A stretch of DNA of 64,000 nucleotides from Pseudorhodoferax sp. Leaf265 (GCF_001422365.1 NZ_LMMT01000003.1:62761-126760), one strand, 5' to 3'. Counted from the stretch's first letter, positions 46,510 through 56,809 are shown. Numbers and translations: made by a program. The notes: generated from the sequence alone by a model not told the origin.

Positions 46510-47901
46510 TCAGGTCCGCCTGGTGCGCAGCAGGCTGAACAGGCCGGCCCCGGCGGCCAGTGCGGCGGCCAGGCCCAGCGCCAGCTTGGCGCCGTCGGCA
46601 TGGCCGGCCCGTGGCGCGGCCAGGCTGAACAGCACGGCCAGCAGCACCGCGCCGATGCTCTGGCCCGTGAGCCGCGCCGTGCCCAGCATGCCGCTGGCGC
46701 CGCCGGCACGGTGCGGCGGCGCCGAGGTCACGATCAGGTAGTTGTTGGGCGACTGGAACAGGGCGAAGCCGATGCCGCACAGCGCCATGCGCCAGGCGAT
46801 GTCGGCGTTGTGCGGTTGTGCGGGCAGCAGCGCCAGCAGCGCCAGCCCGGTGGCCATGGTCCACATGCCAGCGCAGCCCAGCAGGCCGGGCTGCACGCGG
46901 CCGATCAAGCGGCCGGCGATCGGCGCTGCGACGATGCTGCCGAGCGGCCAGGCCGTGATCAGGAGGCCGGTGTCCACATGCGAGCGGCCGTAGCCGTCCA
47001 GCAGCAGGAAGGGCAGCGCGATGTTGGACAGCATCTGCGCGGCGAAGGCCGTGACCGAGCTGCCCATGGACAGCGCGAACACGCGGATGCGCAGCAGGTC
47101 GACCGGGAACAGCGGCACGGCCTGGCCAAGCTGGCGCCGCACGTAGACCACGCCCACCGCCAGGCCCACCGCGATGAGCAGCACCGACTGCAGTGCCACG
47201 CCGGGTTGGCGGGCGCGCGTGCCGAGCTGGTCCACGCCCAGGAAGACCAGCGCGAACATGGCGGCGTTGAGCCCCACGTCCAGCAGAGACAGCCCGCCCT
47301 TGGCCAGCGGCAGCGGGTTGGCCGGCAGCGCACGCAGGCCCAGCAGCAGCAGCGCGGCCGCAACCGGCAGGTTGATCGCGAACAGCCAGGGCCAGCTGGC
47401 GACCGAGAGCACAGCCGCGGCCACGCTGGGGCCGGCCACCGAGGCCACGGCCACGGTCATGGAATTGATGGCGATGCCGCGGCCCAGCAGCGCGCGCGGG
47501 TAGGTCAGCCGCACCAGCGCCGAGTTGACGCCCATGACGCCGGCCGCGCCCATGCCCTGCAGCGCACGCGCCGCCACCAGCGTGGGCAGGTCGCGCGCGA
47601 GCACGCAGCCCAGCGAACCCAGCAGCAGCACGGCCACGCCGGCGAGGTAGATGCGGCGGTAGCCCAGCAGGTCGCCCAACTTGGCGCAGGGCAGCAACAG
47701 CACCAGCACGCCGAGCTGGTAGGCGTTGACGATCCAGATCGCATCGGAGGCCGGGCGGTTCAGGTCGCGCGCGATGCCGGGCAGCGCGAGGTTGACGATG
47801 GTGGCGTCCAGCACCGAGATGCCGATGCCGAGCAGGATCACCGCCATCGACCAGTAGCGGGCCGGCGTCGGCAGGCCGTCCCCGGGCTCTGCCGTGGACA
47901 T
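46510..47901 (-). CDS. MFS transporter, DHA2 (14-helix) type
   Basis: This 463-residue exporter of the major facilitator superfamily shows helix-1 motif GIGISVLDATIVNLALPGIA, motif A-like CAKLGDLLGYRRIYLAG and a motif C-like segment AVASVAGPSVAAAVLSV followed by WPWLFAINLPV. About 14 hydrophobic helices are predicted, matching DHA2 drug exporters. Its ATG shares one base with the pyrD stop (TGATG), so translation may be coupled with pyrD although the two functions seem unrelated. No regulator gene adjoins it. The substrate is unknown. Confidence 0.88.
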   Translation of the reverse strand: MSTAEPGDGLPTPARYWSMAVILLGIGISVLDATIVNLALPGIARDLNRPASDAIWIVNAYQLGVLVLLLPCAKLGDLLGYRRIYLAGVAVLLLGSLGCVLARDLPTLVAARALQGMGAAGVMGVNSALVRLTYPRALLGRGIAINSMTVAVASVAGPSVAAAVLSVASWPWLFAINLPVAAALLLLGLRALPANPLPLAKGGLSLLDVGLNAAMFALVFLGVDQLGTRARQPGVALQSVLLIAVGLAVGVVYVRRQLGQAVPLFPVDLLRIRVFALSMGSSVTAFAAQMLSNIALPFLLLDGYGRSHVDTGLLITAWPLGSIVAAPIAGRLIGRVQPGLLGCAGMWTMATGLALLALLPAQPHNADIAWRMALCGIGFALFQSPNNYLIVTSAPPHRAGGASGMLGTARLTGQSIGAVLLAVLFSLAAPRAGHADGAKLALGLAAALAAGAGLFSLLRTRRT

Positions 47902-49022
47902 CAGGCCTTGCGGTCGCGGATCGCCTGGGCGGCCTCGCGCACCAGCGCCGGGCCCTGGTAGATCAGGCCGGTGTAGATCTGCACGAGGTCGGCGCCGGCC
48001 TCGATCTTGGTCAGCGCATCGCGCGCCGACAGCACGCCGCCCACGCCGATGATGGGAAAGGCCGGGCCCAGTGCCTGGCGCAGCTGGGCGATCACGCGGT
48101 TGCTGGCGGCCAGCAGCGGCGCGCCGGACAGGCCACCGGTTTCTTCGGCATGCGGCAGGCCCTGCACGCGGTCGCGCGCCAGCGTGGTGTTGGTGGCGAT
48201 CAGGCCCCAGCCCAACTGGTCGGCGGCGTTGTCGGCGTCCGCGTAGCGCTTGAGCGTGGCGGCGATCACGGCGACCTGGGCTTCATCCAGGTCGGGCGCG
48301 ATCTTCACGAACAGCGGCACGCGGCGCAGCTGCGTGCGGCCATCAGCGCTGGTGCTCGCATGTTCGCGCGCAAGCAGGGCGCGGCGCTCGGCCAGCGCGC
48401 CGAGCAGGGCGTCCAGCGCGGCGTCGGCCTGCAGCGTGCGCAGGTTCTGCGTGTTCGGGCTGGAGATGTTGATCGTGACGTAGTCGGCGTGCGGGTAGAC
48501 GCCCGACAGGCCCGCGAGGTAGTCGTCGGTGGCGCGTTCGGTGGGCGTGGCGGCGTTCTTGCCGATGTTCAGGCCCAGCAGCATGGGCTTGCCGGCCTGC
48601 TGGCGGAACTTGGCCCGCTGCACGTTGGCGATGAAGGCGTCCAGCCCGTCGTTGTTGAAGCCCAGCCGGTTGATCAGCGCCTGCGCCTGCGGCAGCCGGA
48701 ACATGCGCGGCTTGGGGTTGCCGGGTTGGCCCAGCGGCGTGACCGTGCCGACCTCGACGAAGCCGAAGCCCAGCGCGCCCAGCGCATCGATGCAGCGGGC
48801 GTTCTTGTCCAGGCCGGCGGCCAGGCCCACACGGTTGGGGAAGTGCAGGCCGGCGACGGTGACGGGGTCATCGACGCGGCGGTCGCACCAGGCCCAGGAC
48901 AGCGGTGTGCCATGGGTGCGGGCCAGGGCGGACATGGTGGCGTCGTGGGCGGCTTCGGCATCCAGGCCGAACAGCAGGGGCCGGGCCAGGGCATAGGTGA
49001 GCCGGGTCGGTAGCAAGGGCAT
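47901..49022 (-). CDS. pyrD: Dihydroorotate dehydrogenase (quinone), class 2
   Basis: PyrD oxidises dihydroorotate to orotate in pyrimidine synthesis and passes electrons to the quinone pool at the membrane. The 373-residue protein has the class 2 N-terminal membrane-binding extension ([19 protein letters not shown]), the FMN-site segment [19 protein letters not shown], the catalytic [10 protein letters not shown], and [11 protein letters not shown] with [19 protein letters not shown] at the C-terminal phosphate site. It is divergent from rpiA, with 45 bp between them. The MFS gene is immediately downstream. Confidence 0.96.
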   Translation of the reverse strand: MPLLPTRLTYALARPLLFGLDAEAAHDATMSALARTHGTPLSWAWCDRRVDDPVTVAGLHFPNRVGLAAGLDKNARCIDALGALGFGFVEVGTVTPLGQPGNPKPRMFRLPQAQALINRLGFNNDGLDAFIANVQRAKFRQQAGKPMLLGLNIGKNAATPTERATDDYLAGLSGVYPHADYVTINISSPNTQNLRTLQADAALDALLGALAERRALLAREHASTSADGRTQLRRVPLFVKIAPDLDEAQVAVIAATLKRYADADNAADQLGWGLIATNTTLARDRVQGLPHAEETGGLSGAPLLAASNRVIAQLRQALGPAFPIIGVGGVLSARDALTKIEAGADLVQIYTGLIYQGPALVREAAQAIRDRKA

Positions 49023-49067
49023 CGGATAATTCTCGGCCAGTTCTCAACAAACGCCGGATTCTCCCAG

Positions 49068-49763
49068 ATGACCTCCAACGCTTCGCTGTCGCAAGACCAA
49101 CTCAAGGCCCTGGTGGGCCGCGCCGCCCTCGCTTACGTGGTGCCGGGCGAGATCCTGGGGGTGGGCACGGGCTCCACCGTCAATTGCTTCATCGATGCGC
49201 TGGCCGAAATGCGAGACCAGATCCCGGGCGCGGTGTCGAGCTCGGAGGCCAGCACGGCGCGGCTGAAGGCGCTGGGCATCCCGGTGTTCGACGCCAACGC
49301 CGTCGGCGAACTCGCCGTCTATGTGGACGGTGCCGACGAGATCGACGGGCAAGGCCACATGGTCAAGGGCGGCGGCGCCGCGCTCACGCGCGAGAAGATC
49401 GTGGCGGCCCAGTCGCGCCGCTTCGTCTGCATCGCCGATGCGTCCAAGAAGGTGCCGGTGCTGGGCCGCTTCCCGATCCCGGTGGAGGTGGTGCCGATGT
49501 CGGCGCAGCAACTGGTGCGCCGGTTCGCCGCGATGGGCGGCCAGGCGACGCTGCGCCAGGCCAAGGATGGCAGCGGCCCGCTCGTGACCGACAACGGTCA
49601 GCACATCCTGGACGTGGCCGGCCTGGCCATCGCCGACCCGCTGGGCTTCGAGACCCAGGTCAGCCAGTGGCCCGGCGTGGTCACAGTGGGCGTGTTCGCG
49701 CACCAGCGCGCCCAGGTCTGCCTGCTCGGCACGCCCGAGGGCGTGCAGACGCTGACGTTCTAA
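49068..49763 (+). CDS. rpiA: Ribose-5-phosphate isomerase A
   Basis: RpiA interconverts ribose 5-phosphate and ribulose 5-phosphate in the pentose phosphate pathway. The 231-residue protein shows [15 protein letters not shown] (phosphate loop), [19 protein letters not shown] with the active-site acids, and [20 protein letters not shown]. Length is typical. It is monocistronic, divergent from pyrD and convergent with the DUF4124-glutaredoxin gene, whose stop overlaps its own by 4 nt (49760-49763). Confidence 0.96.
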   Translation: MTSNASLSQDQLKALVGRAALAYVVPGEILGVGTGSTVNCFIDALAEMRDQIPGAVSSSEASTARLKALGIPVFDANAVGELAVYVDGADEIDGQGHMVKGGGAALTREKIVAAQSRRFVCIADASKKVPVLGRFPIPVEVVPMSAQQLVRRFAAMGGQATLRQAKDGSGPLVTDNGQHILDVAGLAIADPLGFETQVSQWPGVVTVGVFAHQRAQVCLLGTPEGVQTLTF

Positions 49764-50389
49764 AAGACGATGCCGGCCGGGTTGGACGGAGCCCGCGCCG
49801 GTGCGGGCGCCGGCGCCGCGGCCGTGCGGGGGGGCGCCGCTTCCGTGGGTTCGGCCGTGCGCACGGCCACCAGCGGCTGCGCGGGCGGCATCCGGTAGCC
49901 GGCCGGCAACTGCGAGCTGCGCGGGTAGCCCGCGCTGTCCAGGTACTGCGTCCATTCGCCGGGCGCGAAGCCCTTGAGCCGCTGGCCGCCGATCGTGACC
50001 ACGGGCAGGCTGTTGTCGCCCGACAGGCGGCGCAGGGCCTCGATGTCCTCGTTGCTCTGCACCGTGCGTTCGCTGAACGGCACGCCGCGTGCGGCCAGCA
50101 GTTGGCGCGCGCTGTCGCAGGGCGCGCAGTCGCTGCCGGTGTACAGCGTCACCGGAAAGCGGCCCGCGGTCTGCCGCAATTCGTAGGGCAATGCGGTGGG
50201 GGCGGGCGGAATGCCGCCGCGGCTGGCCGTCGTCGCGGCTTGGGTGTCGCTGGTGATGGGCCGGTCGGAGAAGGTGACGCGGCCATCCGGTCCCACGCTG
50301 CGGTACACGGCCTGGGCCGAACACAGGCCCGCGGCCAGCAGCAGCGCCGTGGCCACGGCGTGCTTGCCGGCGGGCGCGGCGCCCGACAT
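49760..50389 (-). CDS. Exported DUF4124-glutaredoxin fusion protein
   Basis: This 209-residue exported protein has a signal peptide ([16 protein letters not shown], ending near residue 27). A DUF4124 segment follows ([18 protein letters not shown], residues 28-45). A glutaredoxin-like domain starts near residue 79, with the dithiol motif CAPC at residues 88-91 and the conserved cis-Pro in [10 protein letters not shown]. The C-terminal 45 residues are Pro/Ala-rich. The combination suggests a periplasmic thiol oxidoreductase of unknown partner. Its ATG shares one base with the stop of the oligopeptidase gene, so it is co-translated downstream of it. Confidence 0.85.
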   Translation of the reverse strand: MSGAAPAGKHAVATALLLAAGLCSAQAVYRSVGPDGRVTFSDRPITSDTQAATTASRGGIPPAPTALPYELRQTAGRFPVTLYTGSDCAPCDSARQLLAARGVPFSERTVQSNEDIEALRRLSGDNSLPVVTIGGQRLKGFAPGEWTQYLDSAGYPRSSQLPAGYRMPPAQPLVAVRTAEPTEAAPPRTAAAPAPAPARAPSNPAGIVF

Positions 50390-52461
50390 CAGGCCATGCC
50401 CTGGTGGCGCAGCAGCGCGTCCAGCGTGGGTTCGCGGCCGCGGAAGGCCTTGAACGACTCCATCGCGGGCCGGCTGCCGCCGGCCTCGAGGATGGCCTCA
50501 CGGTAGCGCCGGCCGGTCTCGATGCTGGGCAGGCCGTCCGGGCCCGCGGTCTCCTCGAAGGCGGCGTAGGCGTCGGCGCTCAGCACTTCGGCCCACTTGT
50601 AGCTGTAGTAGCCGGCCGCGTAGCCACCCGCGAAGATGTGGCTGAAGGTGTTGGGCGTGCGGCTGAACGCGGGCGAGGGCAGCACGGCCACCTCGGCGCG
50701 CACGCGAGCCAGCAGCGCCATGAAGTCGGCATCGGGCGCGTGCTCGGTGTGCAGCAGCATGTCGAACAGCGAGAACTCGATCTGGCGCAGCGTCTGCATG
50801 CCGCTCTGGTAGTTCTTGGCAGCCAGCATCTTGTCGTACAGCGCGCGCGGCAGCGGCTCGCCCGTGTCCACGTGGGCCGTCATGTGGCGCAGCACGTCCC
50901 ACTCCCAGCAGAAGTTCTCCATGAACTGGCTGGGCAGTTCCACGGCGTCCCACTCCACGCCGCTGATGCCGGACACGTCGCGCTCGTCCACCTGAGTCAG
51001 CATGTGGTGCAGGCCGTGGCCGAACTCGTGGAACAGCGTGGTCACGTCGTCGTGCGTGAGCAGCGGGGGCTTGCCGTCCACGCCGGCCGCGAAGTTGCAG
51101 ACCAACTGCGCCACCGGGGTCTGCAGGCGGCCGTCGTCCGGACGCAGCCAGCGTGCGCGCACGTCATCCATCCAGGCGCCCCCGCGCTTGCCGCTGCGCA
51201 CCGAGGGGTCGAGGTAGAACTGGCCGACCAGTTGCGGCCCTGCGTCGTTCCGGCCGGCCTGGGCTGCCGCACGCTCGATGCGGTAGAACTCCACGGTGGG
51301 GTGCCACACGGGCGCGTCGTCGCGCCGGATGCTGACCTCGAACAGCGTCTCGATGATCTTGAACAGCCCGGCCAGCACCTTGGGTGCCGGGAAGTACTGT
51401 TTGACCTCCTGCTCGCTGAAGGCGTAGCGGGCTTCCTTGAGCTGCTCGCCGATGTAGCTCCAGTCCCAGGGCTGCGGGTCGGCCAGGCCGAGCTTCTCGG
51501 CGGCGAAGGCGCGCAGGTCGGCCACGTCCTTCTCGGCATAGGGCCGGGCGCGCTGCGCCAGGTCGCGCAGGAAGCCCGTCACCTGCGCCGGCGAATCGGC
51601 CATCTTGGGCACGACCGAGACCTCGCCGAAGTTGGCGTAGCCCAGCAGCTGCGCCTCTTCCTGGCGCAGCGCCAAAATCTCGCGGATCAGTGCAGTGTTG
51701 TCGAATTTGGTCGCGTCACCCTCGGCTTGGTCGGAAGCGCGCGTGGCGTAGGCACGGTACAGGCGTTCGCGCAGCGCGCCGCTCTTGGCGAACTGCATCA
51801 CGGGCAGGTAGCAGGGCAGCTTGAGCGTGAGCTTGAAGCCGGCCTGGCCCTCGGCTTCGGCGGCGGCGCGCGCGGCCTGGCGCACGTCCTCGGGCACGCC
51901 GTCGAGTTCCTCGGCGGTGGCGTAGTAGGCATAGGCGTCGGTGGCGTCCAGCGCGTTCTCGCTGAACTTCTGCGACAGCTCGGCCTGGCGTTCCTGGATC
52001 GCTGCGAAGCGCTCCTTGGCCGCGCCGGTCAGCTCGGCGCCGCTCAGCACGAAGTTGCGCACCGCGTTGCGCAGCGCCTGTTGCTGGGCCGGCGTCAGCG
52101 CCTTGGCGTCGATGGCCTTGTACTTGGCGTACAGGCGTTCGTCTGCGCCCAAACGGGTCCAGAACTCGGTGACGCGCGGCAGCGCCTCGTTGTAGGCGGC
52201 GCGCAGCTCGGGCGTGTCGGCCACGGCATTCAAATGGCTCACGGCGCCCCAGGCCCGGCCGAGGCGCTCGGTGGCGGTGTCCAGCACGCGCGAGATGGCG
52301 CTCCAGTCGGCCGGGAAGTCCGGCGCCGTGGCCTGCTCCAGCGCCGCGCTGGCTTCGTCCAGCAACTGGTCGATGGCGGGCGCCACGTGCTCGGGCCGGA
52401 TCTGGTCGAACAGCGGGAGGTCGGAGAACGAGAGGAGGGGGTTGGACTGCATGCAGGGCAT
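50389..52461 (-). CDS. prlC: Oligopeptidase A (M3 family metallopeptidase)
   Basis: This zinc endopeptidase of 690 residues degrades short peptides, including cleaved signal peptides, in the cytoplasm. The M3 active site HEFGH is at residues 478-482, followed by the downstream Glu in SGVEWDAVELPSQFMENF. Length and the N-terminal LPLFDQIRPEHVAPAI match PrlC/OpdA. Two in-frame ATGs lie at 52461 and 52452; either is possible. The DUF4124-glutaredoxin gene is coupled downstream (TGATG), while folD lies 49 nt upstream on the same strand. Confidence 0.95.
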   Translation of the reverse strand: MPCMQSNPLLSFSDLPLFDQIRPEHVAPAIDQLLDEASAALEQATAPDFPADWSAISRVLDTATERLGRAWGAVSHLNAVADTPELRAAYNEALPRVTEFWTRLGADERLYAKYKAIDAKALTPAQQQALRNAVRNFVLSGAELTGAAKERFAAIQERQAELSQKFSENALDATDAYAYYATAEELDGVPEDVRQAARAAAEAEGQAGFKLTLKLPCYLPVMQFAKSGALRERLYRAYATRASDQAEGDATKFDNTALIREILALRQEEAQLLGYANFGEVSVVPKMADSPAQVTGFLRDLAQRARPYAEKDVADLRAFAAEKLGLADPQPWDWSYIGEQLKEARYAFSEQEVKQYFPAPKVLAGLFKIIETLFEVSIRRDDAPVWHPTVEFYRIERAAAQAGRNDAGPQLVGQFYLDPSVRSGKRGGAWMDDVRARWLRPDDGRLQTPVAQLVCNFAAGVDGKPPLLTHDDVTTLFHEFGHGLHHMLTQVDERDVSGISGVEWDAVELPSQFMENFCWEWDVLRHMTAHVDTGEPLPRALYDKMLAAKNYQSGMQTLRQIEFSLFDMLLHTEHAPDADFMALLARVRAEVAVLPSPAFSRTPNTFSHIFAGGYAAGYYSYKWAEVLSADAYAAFEETAGPDGLPSIETGRRYREAILEAGGSRPAMESFKAFRGREPTLDALLRHQGMA

Positions 52462-52510
52462 TTTGCGCCAGCCCCGGCAATCACAAGCCCTGGATGCGGC
52501 TATCGCGTCC

Positions 52511-53362
52511 TTAGGCTGCAGCGCGCTCGGCTGCTTCCAGCGTGTTGACCAGCAGCATCGCGCGCGTCATCGGGCCGACGCCGCCCGGCACGGGCGTGAT
52601 CCAGCCGGCGATCTGCTTGACGCCCTCGAAGTCCACGTCGCCGCAGAGTTTGCCTTCGGCATTGCGGTTCATGCCCACGTCGATGACGACGGCGCCGGGC
52701 TTGACCATGTCGGCCGTGAGCAGGTTCTGCTTGCCGACCGCGGCGACGACCACGTCGGCCTGGCGCGTGAAGGCCGCGAGATCCGGCGTGGCGCTGTGGC
52801 AGACGGTGACCGTGGCGCTCTGCGCCAGCAGCATCATGGCCATGGGCTTGCCGACGATGTTGCTGCGGCCGATCACCACGGCGTGCTTGCCGCGCAGGCC
52901 GTAGCCGATGGATTCCAGCATGCGCAGGCAGCCGTGCGGCGTGCAGGGCCAAAAGCCCGGCTGGCCGACCATCAGCGCGCCGGCGCTGGCGACGTGGAAG
53001 CCGTCCACGTCCTTGGCCGGCGAGATCGCCTCGATGACCTTGTTCGCGTCCATGTGCTTGGGCAGCGGCAGCTGCACCAGGATGCCGTGCACGGCAGGGT
53101 CGGCGTTGAGCGCGTGGATGCGCGCCAGCAGGTCGGCCTCGGCCAGGTCGGCCGGGTGGCGTTCCAGCGTGGCCTTCAGGCCGGTCTCGCTGCTGTCGTT
53201 GACCTTGTGCTTGACGTAGACCTGGCTGGCCGGGTCGTCGCCGACCAGCACGATGGCCAGGTGCGGCTGGACGCCGCGGGCCTTCAGGGCGGCGGTGCGG
53301 CCGGCCACGTCGGCACGGATCTGGCGGGCGAGGGCATTGCCGTCGATCAGTTGGGCTGTCAT
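52511..53362 (-). CDS. folD: Bifunctional methylenetetrahydrofolate dehydrogenase/cyclohydrolase
   Basis: FolD interconverts 5,10-methylene- and 10-formyl-tetrahydrofolate with NADP in one-carbon metabolism. The 283-residue protein contains [18 protein letters not shown] with the catalytic lysine, [13 protein letters not shown], the DGFH motif, [16 protein letters not shown] (dinucleotide site) and [16 protein letters not shown]. It is complete and of usual length. It lies between the two-component regulator gene upstream (64-nt gap) and prlC downstream, all on the minus strand. Confidence 0.97.
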   Translation of the reverse strand: MTAQLIDGNALARQIRADVAGRTAALKARGVQPHLAIVLVGDDPASQVYVKHKVNDSSETGLKATLERHPADLAEADLLARIHALNADPAVHGILVQLPLPKHMDANKVIEAISPAKDVDGFHVASAGALMVGQPGFWPCTPHGCLRMLESIGYGLRGKHAVVIGRSNIVGKPMAMMLLAQSATVTVCHSATPDLAAFTRQADVVVAAVGKQNLLTADMVKPGAVVIDVGMNRNAEGKLCGDVDFEGVKQIAGWITPVPGGVGPMTRAMLLVNTLEAAERAAA

Positions 53363-53426
53363 GGGGAATCTCCAAGAACAACGCCCGCCAACCGGACGGT
53401 GGACGGGCGCTGCGGGGTGGGGTGGG

Positions 53427-54050
53427 TCAGGCTTTGGCGGCCTGGCCCAGTGCGATCTTGAGCAGGTCGGCCACGGTGTTGGCGTTCAGCTTTTCCATGA
53501 TGTTGGCGCGGTGCGCCTCCACGGTCTTGATGCTGATGCCCAGGTCGTCGGCGATCTGCTTGTTGAGCCGGCCGGCGACGATGCGTTCGAGCACCTGCGA
53601 TTCACGCGAGGTCAGCTTGGACAGCAGCGCACCGCGGCTGGCGGCCTGCTGGTGGTCGGTGAAGGCATCCTTGGCGTGGTCCAGCATGCGCTCGACCAGG
53701 GCCACGAGTTCCTCTTCCTTGAACGGCTTCTGGATGAAGTCCATGGCGCCCTTCTTCATCGTGTCCACCGCCATGGGCACGTCGCCGTGGCCGGTGATGA
53801 AGACGATGGGCAGCGGCGACTTGCGTTCGATGAGCTTGTCCTGCAGTTCCAGGCCGGTCATGCCGCCCATGCGGATGTCGACCAGCAGGCAGGCCACTTC
53901 GCGTGCGTCGTAGCGCGACAGGAAGGCCTCGGCCGATTCGAAACAACGGACGCGGTAGTCCTTGCCCTCCAGCAGCCACTGGAGCGAATCGCGCACGGCT
54001 TCGTCGTCGTCGACAACATAGACCGTGCCTTTCTTGGGGATCAGGCTCAT
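53427..54050 (-). CDS. FixJ/TtrR-type response regulator
   Basis: This 207-residue response regulator has a receiver domain with acid pocket Asp14-Asp16 ([10 protein letters not shown]), phosphoacceptor Asp58 (LLVDIRMGG) and Lys in [11 protein letters not shown]. The LuxR-type C-terminal domain shows [15 protein letters not shown] and the recognition region [20 protein letters not shown]. The ATG overlaps the kinase stop (ATGA), so the pair is translated together. FixJ-like regulators often control respiratory or organic acid genes. Divergence from aceE makes the pyruvate dehydrogenase operon a candidate target; this is inference. Confidence 0.94.
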   Translation of the reverse strand: MSLIPKKGTVYVVDDDEAVRDSLQWLLEGKDYRVRCFESAEAFLSRYDAREVACLLVDIRMGGMTGLELQDKLIERKSPLPIVFITGHGDVPMAVDTMKKGAMDFIQKPFKEEELVALVERMLDHAKDAFTDHQQAASRGALLSKLTSRESQVLERIVAGRLNKQIADDLGISIKTVEAHRANIMEKLNANTVADLLKIALGQAAKA

Positions 54051-56608
54051 GCGGGTACTCCGGGGTTCTTGGCTGTATTGGCTGGATTTGGCAGGGCGTT
54101 GGCAGCTTTCGCCAACGGGATCCAGAAGGAAAACCGGCACCCCATGCACTCGGGGCCATTGTAGATATTCTCGGCCTGCATCCGGCCCAGGTGCGATTCG
54201 ACGATGGAGCGGCACAGATTGAGGCCGATGCCCATGCCATGCGCCTTGGTGGAGAAGAAGGCTTCGAACAGGTGCTCCATGACCTCGGGCGCCAGGCCCG
54301 TGCCGGTGTCGGTGACGATGAACTCGATGCCGGGCACCTCGGACTCCTGGCGCGGCAGCACGCGCATCTCGATGTTGCGCCGTGCGGGCGGCCGCTCGGC
54401 CGAGTCGATGGCCTCGGCCGCGTTGCGCAGCAGGTTGACCAGCACCTGCTCGATCAGGATGGGGTCGACCATCAGCGGGGGCAGGCGCGCGGCGACGTAG
54501 TGGCTCAGGCGCACGTTGCGCCGGCGCAGTTCGATGCCGGCCAGCTCGACGGATTCCTGCACGATGTCCTGCACGTTGCTGAGGCTGCGCTGCGGCTCGC
54601 TGCGCTTCACGAAGGACTGGATGCGGTGGATGATCTGGCCGGCGCGCTGGGCCTGGCGCGAGGTCTTCTCCAGCGCAGCCAGCAGATCCTCGTGCGCGAT
54701 GCCGTTGCCCTTGATGCGCGACACCATGCCGTTGCAGTAGTTGGTGATGGCCGCCAGTGGCTGGTTCAGTTCGTGTGCAACGCTGGAGGCCATCTCGCCC
54801 ATGGTGATCAGGCGGCTGGAGGTCTGGGCGCGCTCGGCATGGTGCGCGGCCTGTTCCTCGGCCTGGCGGCGCTGGGTGATGTCGGTGGCGATCACCATCT
54901 GCACGAGCCGGCCGTCGACCCAGCTCAGGTAGCGCGCCCGCACTTCCAGCCACTTGCCGAGTTCGGGCACTTGGATCTCGGCGCTTTCGGCGTCGCTGGT
55001 CGTCAGCGAATCGGTGGGCAGGCCGGCGTAGGCATCCACATCGTCCAGGTGCTCGTCGTTGGGCGGGGTGGTCGGCATGCCGGCGCGCACCACCAGGCTC
55101 TCGTGGCCGTGGGTCTGCGCGCCGAACCATTGCCGGTAGAGCTTGTTGGCGAACAGCAGTTCGGGGCTGCCCAGCGGCGCCACCGACACCGCAGCGTCCA
55201 GCGCTTCCAGCACGGTGGTGAAGCGTTCGTAGGAGGCCGACAGCTGCTCGCGGATGCGGTTGGGCTCGGTGATGTCGGTGATCGAGGCCATCCAGCCGGT
55301 CTGCTTGCCCACGGCATCGATCAGCGGCGAGATGTACAGGCGCGCGTCGAAGATGGAGCCGTCGCGCCGCTTGATGCGCAACTGAAAGCCCGAGGGCGTG
55401 CTGCGGCCGTTGAGCTCGTCCTCGAGCCGCGCGATCAGGTACTCCAGGTCTTCCTCGGGCCAGTAGGGGAAGGGCGCGGTGCGGCCCACCAGTTCGCCTT
55501 CGCTCCAGCCCGTCATCTGGCAGAAGGCCGCATTCACATAGGTGATGCGGCCTTGCAGGTCCATGGCGCGCATGCCGGTCAGCATGGAGTTCTCCATGGC
55601 GCGGCGGAAGTTGGTCTCGGCCATCAGCGCCTGCTGGGCCTGTTGGCGCTTGCGCGTGTGGCTCCAGCTGCCGATCAGCATCCAGGCCGTCAGCACCGAC
55701 AGTGCGCCGACCAGCCAGAACAGCCCGCTGCCGACCACGCCCTGCGAAGTGCGGTAGGCCTGGGCGCGCAGCACCAGGCCGTTTCCGACCGGCGAGACCG
55801 GGATTTCGTAGGGCTCGGCCTGGCTGGACCAGGGCAGCAGGCGCGAACCGGAACTGGGCTGCGGCATGACCGTGCCGGCCAGCATGCGCCCGTCGCTGGC
55901 CACCAGGGCCACGGCGTACTTGTTCAGCACCTCGGCCGGCACGCCGTGGCGCAGCAGCGCGTCGGTGCCGTACTCGGCCAGCACCACGCCGGCGAAGCGG
56001 CCGCGGTCGGTCAGCGGGATGTGCAGTTGCAGCAGCGGCGTCGGGTCGCCGGACGTGCCCAGCGGCTGGCCGTAGACCGGCTGGTGCAGGTCGCGCGCCA
56101 GGCTGAAGTTGGTCTCGGTCTCGCCCGGGCGCAGCACGTCGTCCACCATGCGCATGAGCGGCGTGTGCAGGCTGGGCGCGGCGTAGCTGGTCTTGATGCG
56201 GCGGCGCTCGTCGATCCAGCTGACCGCCTGCAGCTCGGGGTACTGCGAGATCAGCGACTGCGAACGGCTGACGAACTCCTCGACATCGATTTCCTCGTTG
56301 GCGACATCGCGCGCCACGCGCATGAGCTGCTCCTGGCGCTCCAGCAGGCGCAGGCGGATCTGCTGTTGCGCGTACTCGACATCGCGCTTGACGGCCTCCT
56401 GCTCGCGGTCGATCTCTTCCAGTCGCAGATAGAGAAAGGAGGAGGCGATCGCCGCCAGGAACAGCACCACGGCGACCAGCGGCGCGAGCGCCGCGAAACG
56501 GTCCTGCCGGTGCGGCGCCTGACGCACCCACCAGGCGCGCCAGGGCTTGCGCAGCGGGGCTGCGGCGGGCCTCGTCGCCGGCGTCTGATCAGGGGGGGGA
56601 ACGCGCAT
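54047..56608 (-). CDS. PAS-domain sensor histidine kinase
   Basis: This membrane-bound histidine kinase has 853 residues from ATG 56608. A first helix at about 38-61 is followed by a periplasmic sensor domain (about 62-285) and a second helix (GLFWLVGALSVLTAWMLIG). Two PAS regions follow, the first with ITYVNAAFCQMTGWSEGELV. The HisKA phosphoacceptor is in SSVAHELNQPLAAITNYCNG. The HATPase shows NLLRNAAEAIDSAERPPARR, DTGTGLAPEVM and GMGIGLNLCRSIVESH. The layout resembles DctB/TtrS/FixL kinases. An in-frame alternative start at 56647 adds 13 residues; neither has a clear ribosome site. It is divergent from aceE. Confidence 0.92.
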   Translation of the reverse strand: MRVPPPDQTPATRPAAAPLRKPWRAWWVRQAPHRQDRFAALAPLVAVVLFLAAIASSFLYLRLEEIDREQEAVKRDVEYAQQQIRLRLLERQEQLMRVARDVANEEIDVEEFVSRSQSLISQYPELQAVSWIDERRRIKTSYAAPSLHTPLMRMVDDVLRPGETETNFSLARDLHQPVYGQPLGTSGDPTPLLQLHIPLTDRGRFAGVVLAEYGTDALLRHGVPAEVLNKYAVALVASDGRMLAGTVMPQPSSGSRLLPWSSQAEPYEIPVSPVGNGLVLRAQAYRTSQGVVGSGLFWLVGALSVLTAWMLIGSWSHTRKRQQAQQALMAETNFRRAMENSMLTGMRAMDLQGRITYVNAAFCQMTGWSEGELVGRTAPFPYWPEEDLEYLIARLEDELNGRSTPSGFQLRIKRRDGSIFDARLYISPLIDAVGKQTGWMASITDITEPNRIREQLSASYERFTTVLEALDAAVSVAPLGSPELLFANKLYRQWFGAQTHGHESLVVRAGMPTTPPNDEHLDDVDAYAGLPTDSLTTSDAESAEIQVPELGKWLEVRARYLSWVDGRLVQMVIATDITQRRQAEEQAAHHAERAQTSSRLITMGEMASSVAHELNQPLAAITNYCNGMVSRIKGNGIAHEDLLAALEKTSRQAQRAGQIIHRIQSFVKRSEPQRSLSNVQDIVQESVELAGIELRRRNVRLSHYVAARLPPLMVDPILIEQVLVNLLRNAAEAIDSAERPPARRNIEMRVLPRQESEVPGIEFIVTDTGTGLAPEVMEHLFEAFFSTKAHGMGIGLNLCRSIVESHLGRMQAENIYNGPECMGCRFSFWIPLAKAANALPNPANTAKNPGVPA

Positions 56609-56698
56609 GGGCGGCAGTGTATGTGAGGGTTTGCAGCAGTTGCCCATCAACGGGCATGGTGTGTCGAATGGCCGGGACGTCCACCACTTCGATATTTC

Positions 56699-56713
56699 AC
56701 AATGTAGAATTGT
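56699..56713. promoter_or_regulatory. Inverted repeat in the aceE/kinase divergent region
   Basis: ACAAT-gtaga-ATTGT is a perfect inverted repeat inside an AT-rich block (about 56690-56730) that stands out from the GC-rich surroundings. It lies about 100 nt upstream of aceE and 90 nt upstream of the kinase gene. It resembles a dimeric regulator site. Its form is not the E. coli PdhR box, and no pdhR-like gene is adjacent. A weak promoter (TTCACA, 17-nt spacer, GCTATT) would overlap it. Confidence 0.45.
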
Positions 56714-56809
56714 AAATTGCTATTTGAAAACTGAAGGGCGTGTGCGACACTTCGCCGCGCGGCCGAGAGTCGGCCCCTAGATACCGTCCATCTATTTCGA
56801 GGAGACCGC

